Source of the DNA: GCA-2770975 sp050248915
GTDB taxonomy: Bacteria > Cyanobacteriota > Sericytochromatia > UBA7694
Assembly (NCBI GenBank): GCA_050248915.1
Contig: JBFWRL010000007.1
Coordinates: forward strand, 1-64,000
DNA length: 64,000 nucleotides
Direction: 5' to 3'
Part shown: one piece after another, positions 42,530 through 50,769 of the stretch
How positions within the stretch are numbered: the stretch's first letter is position 1
Layout: the number at the start of each line of letters is the position of its first letter
Position numbers and translations under genes: made by a program
The notes under the pieces: model-generated
Seen by the model: only the letters and a program-made list of their open reading frames with translations
Database searches by the model: none
What the model was told of the DNA's origin: nothing

Positions 42530-43636
42530 ATGCACAAGCCCATCCCCTATGTCGATTTAGCCGCCCAACATGCCCCGCTCAAAGCTGAATTGCTTTCAGC
42601 CGTAGCAGAGGTGCTCGATTCGGGCCAATTTGTGCTTGGGCCCGCCGTGGCGGAATTTGAAAAGGCCCTGGCGGAGCTGTGCCAAACCCCCCATGCGATT
42701 GGCGTCAATTCGGGTACCGACGCGCTGGTTCTGGCTTTGCAGGCCATGGGCATCGGCCCCGGGGATGAGGTGATTACCCCCACCAATTCGTTTGTGGCCT
42801 CGGCCAGTGCGATTGCCCTGGTGGGTGCCCGGCCTGTGCTGGCTGACGTCGGCGACGATTACCAACTGAGCCCCCAGGCTTTCGAAGCGGCGATCAGCCC
42901 CCACACCAAAGCGGTGATCCCCGTGCATCTAACCGGCCACCCTGCGCCCATGGGGGAGATTCTAGAAATCGCCAAGGCCCATCAATTGTGGGTACTCGAA
43001 GACGCCGCCCAGGCCATTCGCGCCGAATACCAAGGCCAACGGGTGGGCAGCTTGGGCCACGCGGGCGCCTTTAGTTTGCACCCGCTCAAAACCCTCAATG
43101 CCTGTGGCGACGGCGGTGCCCTCACCCTCAGCAACCCCGAATGGCTTGATGCAATTCTGCTGCGCCGCAACCTCGGCCTGCGCAGCCGCAACGACTGTGA
43201 GGTCTGGAGCAGCAATTCCCGGCTCGACAGTTTGCAAGCGGCCATGTTGCAAGTCAAACTGCGCCACCTCGAAAGCTGGACCCTCAAACGCCGTGCCAAT
43301 GCCGCCCTCTACCGCACATGTTTGGCAGACATTCCCCAAGTTAAATGCCCCATCGAAACCCCTCTCGCTTTTGCGGTCTACCACACCTTTGTGATTCGGG
43401 CCCAGCAGCGCGACAAACTGCAGGCTTTTTTAAGCGAAAAAGGCATCGGCACCGCGATTCACTACCCTGTACCGATTCATTTGCAGACGGTGGGCAAAGC
43501 CCTGGGCTACCAATACGGTGACTTTCCTCAGGCCGAGCAACAGGCAAAAGAGATCTTGAGTCTGCCAATTTACCCCGAATTGAATTCAGAGCAGATTTTG
43601 AGGGTATCTGAAGCCATTGGGCAGTTTTATCACTAA
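42530..43636 (+). CDS. DegT/DnrJ/EryC1/StrS family aminotransferase
   Basis: A PLP-dependent sugar aminotransferase-like protein of 368 residues. Signatures: IPYVDLAAQ, GVNSGTDALVLALQA, DEVITPTNSFVASASAI, PVHLTGHPAPM, LEDAAQAIRAEYQG and the PLP-lysine in FSLHPLKTLNACGDGG. Family members transaminate keto-sugars for surface polysaccharides or antibiotics. ATG at 42530; an in-frame TTG at 42521 is possible, and neither has a good ribosome site. No other nucleotide-sugar genes are adjacent, although a glycosyltransferase lies at 57657. Confidence 0.93.
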   Translation: MHKPIPYVDLAAQHAPLKAELLSAVAEVLDSGQFVLGPAVAEFEKALAELCQTPHAIGVNSGTDALVLALQAMGIGPGDEVITPTNSFVASASAIALVGARPVLADVGDDYQLSPQAFEAAISPHTKAVIPVHLTGHPAPMGEILEIAKAHQLWVLEDAAQAIRAEYQGQRVGSLGHAGAFSLHPLKTLNACGDGGALTLSNPEWLDAILLRRNLGLRSRNDCEVWSSNSRLDSLQAAMLQVKLRHLESWTLKRRANAALYRTCLADIPQVKCPIETPLAFAVYHTFVIRAQQRDKLQAFLSEKGIGTAIHYPVPIHLQTVGKALGYQYGDFPQAEQQAKEILSLPIYPELNSEQILRVSEAIGQFYH

Positions 43637-43641
43637 ACAGA

Positions 43642-43689
43642 TTGTATTCAGAAAAGCCAATATTGTACAGTAAACTGTACAGGAGGTGA
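43642..43689 (+). promoter_or_regulatory. Promoter/operator of the yefM-yoeB operon
   Basis: TGTACAGTAAACTGTACA (43664-43681) is a perfect palindrome of two TGTACAG arms around TAAA. It overlaps a likely -10 TACAGT (43666-43671) 18 nt after TTGTAT (43642-43647). The TGTACA core is the same as that reported for the E. coli yefM-yoeB operator. A full Shine-Dalgarno AGGAGGTGA (43681-43689) follows directly. Confidence 0.8.
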
Positions 43690-43696
43690 TTCAATC

Positions 43697-43948
43697 ATGA
43701 AAGCCATCAGTTATACAACCGTTCGCCAAAATTTTGCCCAAACCATGGATGAAGTTTGCCAGGATCATGCCCCTGTGATTGTCACGCGTAAACAAAATGA
43801 ATCTGTGGTGATTATTTCTCTGGCCGATTACCATGCCATGGAAGAAACGGCCTATTTGCTGCGCTCGCCCAAAAATGCCCGCCGTTTGCTGAATGCCGCC
43901 TTGGAACTTGAAAATCAGCAAGGACAAGAACGGACCCTGTTGGAGTGA
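43697..43948 (+). CDS. yefM: YefM/Phd-family antitoxin
   Basis: An 83-residue antitoxin. The N-terminal dimer domain (ISYTTVRQNFAQTMDEV, then VIVTRKQNESVVIISLADYHAMEET) binds DNA; the C-terminal tail (RLLNAALELENQQG) would wrap the toxin. It has an optimal ribosome site and lies just after a palindromic operator, so the operon is probably autorepressed. Its 3' end overlaps the toxin start by 4 bp (GTGA). Confidence 0.95.
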   Translation: MKAISYTTVRQNFAQTMDEVCQDHAPVIVTRKQNESVVIISLADYHAMEETAYLLRSPKNARRLLNAALELENQQGQERTLLE

Positions 43949-44199
43949 AGCTCATTTTTTCTGAGGGCGCTTGGGAAGACACTCTCTTTTGGCAAAAAAC
44001 AGACAAAAAAATCCTCTTCCGAATCAATCTGCTGATCAAAGAAATTTGTCGCACCCCTTATGAGGGGATTGGCAAACCCGAGTCCCTCAAACATGCCCTG
44101 GCAGGCTATTGGTCTCGGCGCATCAATGATGAACACCGAATTGTCTATAAAGTCGAAGGGGAATCGCTATTAATAGCACAATTGCGCTACCACTATTGA
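43945..44199 (+). CDS. yoeB: YoeB-family mRNA interferase toxin
   Basis: An 84-residue ribosome-dependent endoribonuclease of the Txe/YoeB family. The segment GIGKPESLKH, the RR in YWSRRINDEHRIVY and the terminal RYHY (His83, Tyr84) match YoeB catalytic and binding positions (E46, R65, H83, Y84). The GTG start overlaps the antitoxin stop. Full length with no disabling change, so probably an active pair. Confidence 0.95.
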   Translation: MKLIFSEGAWEDTLFWQKTDKKILFRINLLIKEICRTPYEGIGKPESLKHALAGYWSRRINDEHRIVYKVEGESLLIAQLRYHY

Positions 44200-44252
44200 G
44201 AGAATGAAAAAAGAAGAAGATTAAACAATCTCATTGAATAGGGAGAACATCT

Positions 44253-45398
44253 TTGCGCTCATCTTTGTTTTTTCTAAAGGGACGGCTTCGATTCTTTCTC
44301 CTTTTTGTTTTGCTGAGTAGTTGTAGACAACCTCATTCTACTAACACAGGCGACATTGGCCTATTATCTTTGGCCTGGGATCAGGGCCAAGTTCCACATT
44401 TGCTGTTCAAATACAATTATCTTTCAGGCACTCCAGATAACGCTATCAGTGAGACGCGGTATTATCAGCTCAATGTCCTTCAGCCAGAAGCCCCTGTTTT
44501 AACAGAAATCGACCAAAATACAATGCGGGCTAAAATTCCACCTTCCAACATGTCGGGACGGGAGTTGTTGGCCAAAAATCATAAAAAACTCAGGCCTTTT
44601 CCCGATGACACAATCGCCCGGATTCTGGACTACAATATCGAGGCTTGCAGCTTGGATCCCAGCCAGCAGTGGCTTTTGGTCGCCCACCGTCAAAGTCAAC
44701 CTTTCCCTAAAACCTCCGAGCTGGTTTACAGCCTGTATCAAATCGAGGATAAGACCTATCGCAATATCAAAGGATTGGCGTCTATACCCGGCTCCAGCGA
44801 TCCTCAACGCGAAGTGATACTCAGTTGGACCGGTTTTGGCTACGATGTTTTGGTGGAATATGAAGAAAAAGACCGGATCTACCACGCTCGCAGCCAGATT
44901 GATCTGAATACAGCCGAGTTAAAGCCACTGACCGTGTTTAAAACTTATCTGAAAAGAGAGAGTACCGAAAAGCGTTGGAAAGCCAGCTTTACTCCTCTCA
45001 GTCGCCAGTTTAGACCCCGTCAAGACAATGAGAACGATGTCAAAGTTCTGGTTTGGGAAAGTGCCGATAAGGTACTTTTTCTTGAAAAAAAGGCCAATGA
45101 CAAGGAAATCTATCTGATCAAGTATGACTTTAAAACCCAGACAGAGTCAGAAATGGCAAAGATGGAGCGGGAGCTGAGTTATTATGACTCTTTATTCATC
45201 CGCGAGCAAATCTCTCTTGCTCACAAAAAAGTAGTCTACCTGATTCCTAAAGTGAAAGAAGGCACGGATGAACTCTGGTTAAGTAATTTCGAAGGAACAG
45301 AGCGAAAGATGGTTCTCAACCGAATTCGGGATTTGCCCGTGGGTCTGTCCGAATATGTAAATGCAACAAGGATTATATTGCCTGAAATCGAGCCTTGA
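44253..45398 (+). CDS. Hypothetical lipoprotein, 381 aa
   Basis: TTG start at 44253 with GGGAGA 7 nt upstream. N-terminal MRSSLFFLKGRLRFF, a hydrophobic core and lipobox LLSSC give a lipoprotein with Cys at about residue 24. The mature part is beta-rich with segments such as DPSQQWLLVAHR, VKVLVWESADKVLFLEK and LAHKKVVYLIPK, which would suit a beta-propeller, but no family is assigned. Codon use looks less C/G-biased than the neighbours. Together with the toxin-antitoxin pair just before it this hints at an acquired segment. Confidence 0.72.
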   Translation: MRSSLFFLKGRLRFFLLFVLLSSCRQPHSTNTGDIGLLSLAWDQGQVPHLLFKYNYLSGTPDNAISETRYYQLNVLQPEAPVLTEIDQNTMRAKIPPSNMSGRELLAKNHKKLRPFPDDTIARILDYNIEACSLDPSQQWLLVAHRQSQPFPKTSELVYSLYQIEDKTYRNIKGLASIPGSSDPQREVILSWTGFGYDVLVEYEEKDRIYHARSQIDLNTAELKPLTVFKTYLKRESTEKRWKASFTPLSRQFRPRQDNENDVKVLVWESADKVLFLEKKANDKEIYLIKYDFKTQTESEMAKMERELSYYDSLFIREQISLAHKKVVYLIPKVKEGTDELWLSNFEGTERKMVLNRIRDLPVGLSEYVNATRIILPEIEP

Positions 45399-45447
45399 GC
45401 TTTTCTGATTGGCTCCCGTTTTTTGCCTAAAACCCAACACCTAAAAC

Positions 45448-46647
45448 CTATTGTTTATAAAAACGCGTCCCAGGCAGAACCAACTCATCGCCCCGGTGTT
45501 TGATCTCGATCTCACCGCTGGATTTAAAGACATAGAGGCCCTCGTCTTTGCCGACCGAAGAAAAGCGCTCGTATTCGCTGTCTCCGTCGCGGTAGGTTTC
45601 CATCAGCAAAAAGGAGTTCTGGTCGAGACCCACACTCATGCTGTGATTAAAGCGGGCCGCGGTATAGGCGATGGTATCGGGGTCTTCCATGAAGATATAG
45701 TCTTTGCAATGGGGGAAGAGCTGCACCTTGGTCACCAGGCCAAAGCCCTGATCAAAGAGTTCAAAGTCGTACATGCGCGAAGAGCCTGTCCACTCATTGG
45801 AATTGTCGTCAAAGACCACCAGATAATCACAGAGGCAGAGCGATCCAGCTGAAACCGTATAAAAATTGGCCCCGCGCGCCAAAGCCGTTTGAAAGGCCTC
45901 TTTGAGTTTGAAAAAGTTCAAGCGGTTCCAAAGTACGGCAATATGGCCGCCAAAGATAAAAATCGAATTGGAGGTCAAAATCCGCTCTTCGAGTTGGCGT
46001 TTGAGGGTTTGGTAGAGGGGATCTTGGGCCACTTGAGAGGTGGTAAAAAAATACTCGTCGATCTCGTGGCAGACCTTGAGCATCTGCGCGTCATTCTCGC
46101 GAATCTTGTCCATGCTGGCCTGAATATCCTGGCAGGCATAGTGGTAGAGCAATTCAATCGGCTTGAGTGAATGCAGGCGTGTTTGCCCCTGCACCACATC
46201 ATAACCCAGCGCCCGCGCCAAACTCATGCCTTTAAAACTCTCTTTGAGCAGGGTCAATTGGCTCTGCAAAATGCGAATCAGACCGGCATTTTTTTCGCGG
46301 TAAAAGAGCTTGACCTGTTGAATTACCTGCTGTTTGCTGTGGTAAAGCCAGTACAGCCCCGCCTCTTTTTTGCGGAAGAAATTGAAGTCGTGGTAAATCG
46401 AGAGGTTTTGAATATTCTGATCATACCCCCCGTCAAACTGGGGCTGAATCCCAATTCCATACAGCGCCCGCTTAATATGCGCCTCTTGAAACTCACGCTT
46501 TTGCCAAGCAGCGGTGATCAGCAAAACCTTGCGGCTCTGGCGCACAGCCGGGTCTTCGTGCTTGGAGTCGAGAATTTGGCTTTTAAAGGCCTCAATAAAA
46601 TCTGTTTCGAGCTGAATATTGCCGTTAAAGACGATACTGCCCTTCAT
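45448..46647 (-). CDS. Peptidase S51 (cyanophycinase/dipeptidase E)-like protein
   Basis: A 399-residue protein. Its second half resembles class-I-amidotransferase-like S51 serine peptidases: SNSIFIFGGHIAVLW (start of the core, about residue 228), the nucleophile elbow FYTVSAGSLCL with Ser266, and MSVGLDQNSFLLME, similar to the GL-G-I-D-E segment after the core in cyanophycinases. The first 200 residues are helical with unusual aromatic and basic content. The ATG overlaps the preceding stop (ATGA). Last gene of an operon with lysS, a peptide-binding protein and a membrane protein. It may cleave acidic or aspartyl peptides; inference. Confidence 0.72.
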   Translation of the reverse strand: MKGSIVFNGNIQLETDFIEAFKSQILDSKHEDPAVRQSRKVLLITAAWQKREFQEAHIKRALYGIGIQPQFDGGYDQNIQNLSIYHDFNFFRKKEAGLYWLYHSKQQVIQQVKLFYREKNAGLIRILQSQLTLLKESFKGMSLARALGYDVVQGQTRLHSLKPIELLYHYACQDIQASMDKIRENDAQMLKVCHEIDEYFFTTSQVAQDPLYQTLKRQLEERILTSNSIFIFGGHIAVLWNRLNFFKLKEAFQTALARGANFYTVSAGSLCLCDYLVVFDDNSNEWTGSSRMYDFELFDQGFGLVTKVQLFPHCKDYIFMEDPDTIAYTAARFNHSMSVGLDQNSFLLMETYRDGDSEYERFSSVGKDEGLYVFKSSGEIEIKHRGDELVLPGTRFYKQ

Positions 46648-47465
46648 AACCGAGGGGCCTCCTGGGCTTCTGGCAGCGGCGTGACACTCTCGCGGTCCAA
46701 CTCAAAGACAATTTGGCAAAACAAGAGCGTGAAATAGGTTTTGACCACCAGATCCAAGCCCATCGCCAGGATTTGCAAAACCGCTTGGCCGCTGAGCATA
46801 AAAAACTGCAAAATCACCGTCGGGACCAGCCATAAAAAGCCCAAATAGGTGATCTTGCCCGGAAATTTAAAGATCAGATTTTTGCTGCGCTTCCAGGCCT
46901 GCCACCAAGTCAATTGCCCCAACACGCAGTACTGCTGCCAAAAACTGGTCAACACACCGACAATCGCCAAAAGGGTAAAGGCCCCAATCAAGACCTGGGC
47001 CCATTGCAAAAAGACCAATACCTTGGCTGCCTCTGTTTGCATCAGGGCCTGCAGTTTTTCGAGATTGCCATTTTGGACCAGCGGCAGGGCCTTTTCAACC
47101 AAGGCCTGATCCAAAGGCCCAAACCAGGCCTCACTGAGCAAACTGCCCAGCATAAACAGCAACATAAAGAGCAGAAAGAAGACCGAGGCACCATTGAGCA
47201 TCGGCCAAAAATAGCGGGCCAGCCCCTCAAAGAAATCATCCAAAGAGGTTTTGGGCTCGCGCTGCAAAAGCACAATTTTCATCTGGTAGAGCCAGCCCCC
47301 CAAAAGCGCCTGATGCAAAAAGAAGAGGGCCAAAATTGACATGGCATTGCCGCCCCCCATACCGCCCGCAAAGACCAACATGATCAACGTCTCGATCAGC
47401 ACAGGACCGAGTAAAATCCAGTTCTGGCTGAGTAATTGCCAGGTCCGGACGAGAATTTCGTTCAT
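46644..47465 (-). CDS. Integral membrane protein, about 6 TM, unknown function
   Basis: A 273-residue membrane protein. I use the ATG at 47465, which overlaps the stop of the peptide-binding-protein gene (ATGA); a longer frame to 47564 would run 100 bp into that gene. Hydrophobic segments at about residues 18-38, 44-62, 88-112, 155-180, 207-228 and 232-260. No transporter motifs (no ABC permease EAA loop), so it is not an obvious permease for the neighbour. Its C-terminus overlaps the S51-like gene by 4 bp. Confidence 0.75.
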   Translation of the reverse strand: MNEILVRTWQLLSQNWILLGPVLIETLIMLVFAGGMGGGNAMSILALFFLHQALLGGWLYQMKIVLLQREPKTSLDDFFEGLARYFWPMLNGASVFFLLFMLLFMLGSLLSEAWFGPLDQALVEKALPLVQNGNLEKLQALMQTEAAKVLVFLQWAQVLIGAFTLLAIVGVLTSFWQQYCVLGQLTWWQAWKRSKNLIFKFPGKITYLGFLWLVPTVILQFFMLSGQAVLQILAMGLDLVVKTYFTLLFCQIVFELDRESVTPLPEAQEAPRL

Positions 47466-49195
47466 GGAGCCAAAGCAGTCTGGGAATTGAGCGAATAGAC
47501 TTGGTAGGGAAAGGGCAACATCGGATGCACCAAATAGTGGTTCACCTGGGGCTGTACCAGCCAATAATCAACAGGGTGGTACAGAAACAGCCAAGGGGCA
47601 TCTTCGAGAATCAGGCGTGCGGCCTCGGCATAGTGCTCATAGCGTTTGGGCTCAGAATAGAGGTCCTCGGCCATACCCACCAATTGGTCGACACGTGGGT
47701 TGCTGTAACGGGCCGTATTAGAGCCCGGCCAACCGGCCTGAGAAGAGTGAAAGGTGGGATAAAAGAGCTGGCTGGGGTCGACCAGATCAGGACTCCAAAT
47801 CGTGTGGTAAAAGATCGGCGGCGTGCGGTAGGCTCCAGTACCCAAAGTGGCCTGAGAAACCAATTTAATTTTCACACCCGCAGCAGCCAGATTTTCTTGA
47901 ACTTTGCGACAGATGGCATACGATTGATCGTTGTTTTGGTAATAGAGCGTTAACTCCAAATGGGGGTTTTGCCAGGGTTCAACAAAACCATCTCCGTCTT
48001 TGTCGCGCCAACCGGCTTCAAAGAGCAGATTTTTGGCTTTGTCGGTATCCTGACGAAAGAGCGGCTCTTTGAGACGGCCACCGGGAAATTCAGGCGGGAA
48101 AACACCCGTCACAGGGCGAGCATAGGTCTGCAAAATATGGTCAGTGATCGCCTGTTTATCCACGGCAAAATTAAAGGCCTTGCGCACCTTGGGCTCATTA
48201 AAGGGGAAGCTCTGGTTGTCCATGTTCAGATAATGGGTCGACCAGCGGGGAATTTTGAGCACTTTGGATTGCTGCAAATTGCTTTGGCTATTGGCTTTAA
48301 CCATTTTTTCTTGGCCCAAGGGGTTCCAGACGGGATCTTCGAGCACGCGCTCAAAATATTGGCCGGGCACCGGGGCATGGTCAACCTGCTTTTTGACAAA
48401 GGCCTGGAAGCGATCATTGGTCTCGGGCATGATCTGAAAGCGCAACCCGCTGATCTGAGCGGTCTGCGGGTCGTAAAAGCCATCAAAGCGCTGCAGCGAA
48501 ATCGTCTGATCGGCATCGACCTCTTGCAATTGGTAAGGGCCGGCTCCCACAGGGGCTTTGCGGAAATCTTTCCACCAGCGCTCGACATCTTCGGCGGGCA
48601 CAATCGAAAAATAGGGCAGGGTGAGCAAATCGAGTGCCATCGGGATCGCGTTTTCAAGATGAATCTGAACCAAGTGGTGATCGATCACCTCGACGCCGAG
48701 CAAATGGGGCTCACGCACCCCGGCCCGGCGGGCGGCTTGGTAGCGTTTGAGGCCGCGAATATTCAGGCGGTTAATGGCCCAGGCACCGGGAGAGTTCAAA
48801 TTGGGATTGCAGGCCCGTTCCAGCGAATATTTGACATCGGCAGCGGTGATCAGGCGACCATTGTGAAAACGGGCCTCCGGGCGCAGCTTAAAAATATACG
48901 ATTTTTTGTCGGGGGCCACTTCCCAGGATTCGGCCAAAGCAGGCACAACCTGGTTATACGCCCCGGCACGGGGAGGACGAATGGTGGGTGAATAAGCCAC
49001 CAAGCCCTGGTGAATCAGGGAGCTGATCTCCTGGCTTTCGGGCGTGGACATATACAATGGGTCAAAATTGCCTACCGCTTTGTCTAAATAGGTGCGGAAC
49101 GTCGTTTGGGCCTCTGCGGCAGGCATCTGGGTGCCCAGCAGACCCAAATTCACCCCCAGGGCCAAACTGAACGCCAGCATTTTCGTCATTTTCAT
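47462..49195 (-). CDS. ABC-type peptide substrate-binding protein (SBP_bac_5)
   Basis: A 577-residue extracytoplasmic solute-binding protein of the OppA/DppA family. Signal peptide MKMTKMLAFSLALGVNLG...AEAQ (no lipobox Cys, so soluble or weakly anchored). Family signatures: LAESWEVAPDKKSYIFKLRP, ARFHNGRLITAADVKYSLER, AFNFAVDKQAI and LLFEAGWRDKDGDGF. The ATG at 49195 is 6 nt after AGGAGG; the TTG at 49210 would include that site. No permease or ATPase genes are next to it. Placed 11 bp after lysS and co-translated with a membrane protein. Confidence 0.9.
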   Translation of the reverse strand: MKMTKMLAFSLALGVNLGLLGTQMPAAEAQTTFRTYLDKAVGNFDPLYMSTPESQEISSLIHQGLVAYSPTIRPPRAGAYNQVVPALAESWEVAPDKKSYIFKLRPEARFHNGRLITAADVKYSLERACNPNLNSPGAWAINRLNIRGLKRYQAARRAGVREPHLLGVEVIDHHLVQIHLENAIPMALDLLTLPYFSIVPAEDVERWWKDFRKAPVGAGPYQLQEVDADQTISLQRFDGFYDPQTAQISGLRFQIMPETNDRFQAFVKKQVDHAPVPGQYFERVLEDPVWNPLGQEKMVKANSQSNLQQSKVLKIPRWSTHYLNMDNQSFPFNEPKVRKAFNFAVDKQAITDHILQTYARPVTGVFPPEFPGGRLKEPLFRQDTDKAKNLLFEAGWRDKDGDGFVEPWQNPHLELTLYYQNNDQSYAICRKVQENLAAAGVKIKLVSQATLGTGAYRTPPIFYHTIWSPDLVDPSQLFYPTFHSSQAGWPGSNTARYSNPRVDQLVGMAEDLYSEPKRYEHYAEAARLILEDAPWLFLYHPVDYWLVQPQVNHYLVHPMLPFPYQVYSLNSQTALAP

Positions 49196-49206
49196 CTTTC
49201 CCCTCC

Positions 49207-50679
49207 TCAAGCTTGCGGGCGCATATGGGGAAACAGCAACACGTCGCGAATCGAAGCAGAATCGGTCAAAAGCATGATCAGGCGATCAATACCAATGCCC
49301 AAGCCTCCGGTTGGCGGCATGCCATGTTCCAGCGCCAGAATGTATTCATGGTCCATTGCGTGTGCCTCTTCGTCGCCCGAATCTTTGGCTTCGAGCTGCT
49401 TTTCAAAGCGGGCACGTTGATCAATCGGATCATTGAGCTCTGAAAAGGCATTGGCCATTTCCCGACCGGTGATAAAGAGCTCAAAACGCTCAGTCAGTTC
49501 GGGATTGGACCTGTGTTCTTTGGCCAAAGGAGAGATCTCCTTGGGGTAGTCGATAATAAAAGTGGGCTGAATCAGGCGGGAATCCACACTTTCGAAGATC
49601 TCGTTAATAATTTTGCCCAGACCAAAACTGGGTTCAATGGCAATATTGTACTTGGCGGCAGCCGCAGCGGCTGTGTCGCGCGAGACAAAATCTGCGGGGG
49701 TCAATTCGAGAAATTGGCAAATGGCCTCGACCATGGTCATGCGCGCCCAGGGGCGGGCAAAGTCCACTTCGGTCTCTTGGTAGGTAATTTTGAGGCTACC
49801 GTGAATCTCTTGTACGAGATGGCAAATCAGCTCTTCGGTCAGGTTCATCATGTCTTGGTAATCGGCATAAGCCTGATACAGCTCCAACATGGTGAACTCG
49901 GGGTTGTGGCGCGTGGACATGCCCTCGTTGCGGAAATTGCGGTTGAGTTCAAAGACCCGGTCAAAGCCGCCGACGATCAAGCGCTTGAGATAGAGTTCGG
50001 GGGCAATTCGCAGGAACAATTCCATGTCCAAGGCGTTGTGGTGGGTTTTAAAGGGGCGCGCCGCTGCTCCACCGGGAATCGGGTGCAGCATCGGGGTTTC
50101 GACTTCGAGGAATTCGCGCACGGTCAAAAATTGGCGAATCAAACTGAGGGCCCGGCTGCGGGCCACAAAGGTCTCGCGCACCTCGGGATTGACGATCAGA
50201 TCGAGGTAGCGCTGGCGGTAGCGCAGGTCTACGTCGGTCAGACCGTGGTATTTTTCGGGCAGGGGGCGCAGGGATTTGGCCAAGAGCGTGAGTTCTTCGG
50301 CCTGCACACTCAGTTCACCTGTATTTGTGCGGGCCACCAGGCCTTTGAGGCCGACCATATCGCCAATATCCAGCATTTTCAGTTGCTGGTAGGCCTCTTC
50401 GCCAATTTTGTTCAACATGATCATGCCCTGCAGACGTTCGCCGCCGTCGCGCAGGTCCAAAAATGTCAGCTTGCCTTTGCCCCGCCAGCCGGTAATCCGT
50501 CCGGCAATGGTGACCACTTCTTCCGACTTCTCCCCATTGGCCAATTTTTCGGCATAGGCTTCGCGAATTTGGGCAAAGGTATGGGTGCGGTCAAAATGAT
50601 AAGGGTAGGGAGAAATACCCGCTTCACGCAGCTGATCCAGCTTGTGGCGGCGCATTTCAAGCTCACTGAGATGTTCCAT
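49207..50679 (-). CDS. lysS: Lysyl-tRNA synthetase, class II
   Basis: A 490-residue LysS. N-terminal OB-fold anticodon domain (VVTIAGRITGWRGKGKLTFLDLRD), class II motif 2 (FELNRNFRNEGMSTRHNPEF) and motif 3 (GLGIGIDRLIMLL). Standard length. ATG at 50679. First gene of an operon that continues with a peptide-binding protein, a membrane protein and an S51-like protein. Confidence 0.97.
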   Translation of the reverse strand: MEHLSELEMRRHKLDQLREAGISPYPYHFDRTHTFAQIREAYAEKLANGEKSEEVVTIAGRITGWRGKGKLTFLDLRDGGERLQGMIMLNKIGEEAYQQLKMLDIGDMVGLKGLVARTNTGELSVQAEELTLLAKSLRPLPEKYHGLTDVDLRYRQRYLDLIVNPEVRETFVARSRALSLIRQFLTVREFLEVETPMLHPIPGGAAARPFKTHHNALDMELFLRIAPELYLKRLIVGGFDRVFELNRNFRNEGMSTRHNPEFTMLELYQAYADYQDMMNLTEELICHLVQEIHGSLKITYQETEVDFARPWARMTMVEAICQFLELTPADFVSRDTAAAAAAKYNIAIEPSFGLGKIINEIFESVDSRLIQPTFIIDYPKEISPLAKEHRSNPELTERFELFITGREMANAFSELNDPIDQRARFEKQLEAKDSGDEEAHAMDHEYILALEHGMPPTGGLGIGIDRLIMLLTDSASIRDVLLFPHMRPQA

Positions 50680-50726
50680 GATAATTTCCTGTAGTTTGGT
50701 GCATAGGCGTAGTTCAAATGATCTTC

Positions 50727-50756
50727 ATTGTACCCGAAGCGGGGGCCTCTGCGCAA
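50727..50756 (-). promoter_or_regulatory. Possible lysS promoter
   Basis: On the minus strand TTGCGC (50756-50751), 18 nt and TACAAT (50732-50727), about 48 nt before the ATG. Good -10, weak -35. Confidence 0.4.
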
Positions 50757-50769
50757 AAACTGGCTTTAG

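Noticed and set aside
45390..45424. GAGCC...GGCTC hairpin followed by T residues after the 381-aa lipoprotein
   Set aside because: Only a 5-bp stem with a 16-nt loop; too weak to call a terminator.
47960..48991. Long plus-strand open frame (343 codons) opposite the peptide-binding protein gene
   Set aside because: Antisense shadow of a clear SBP_bac_5 gene; composition is unlike a real protein and no ribosome site precedes it.
49513..50694. 393-codon plus-strand open frame opposite lysS
   Set aside because: Mirror frame of lysS, whose motifs are unmistakable on the minus strand.
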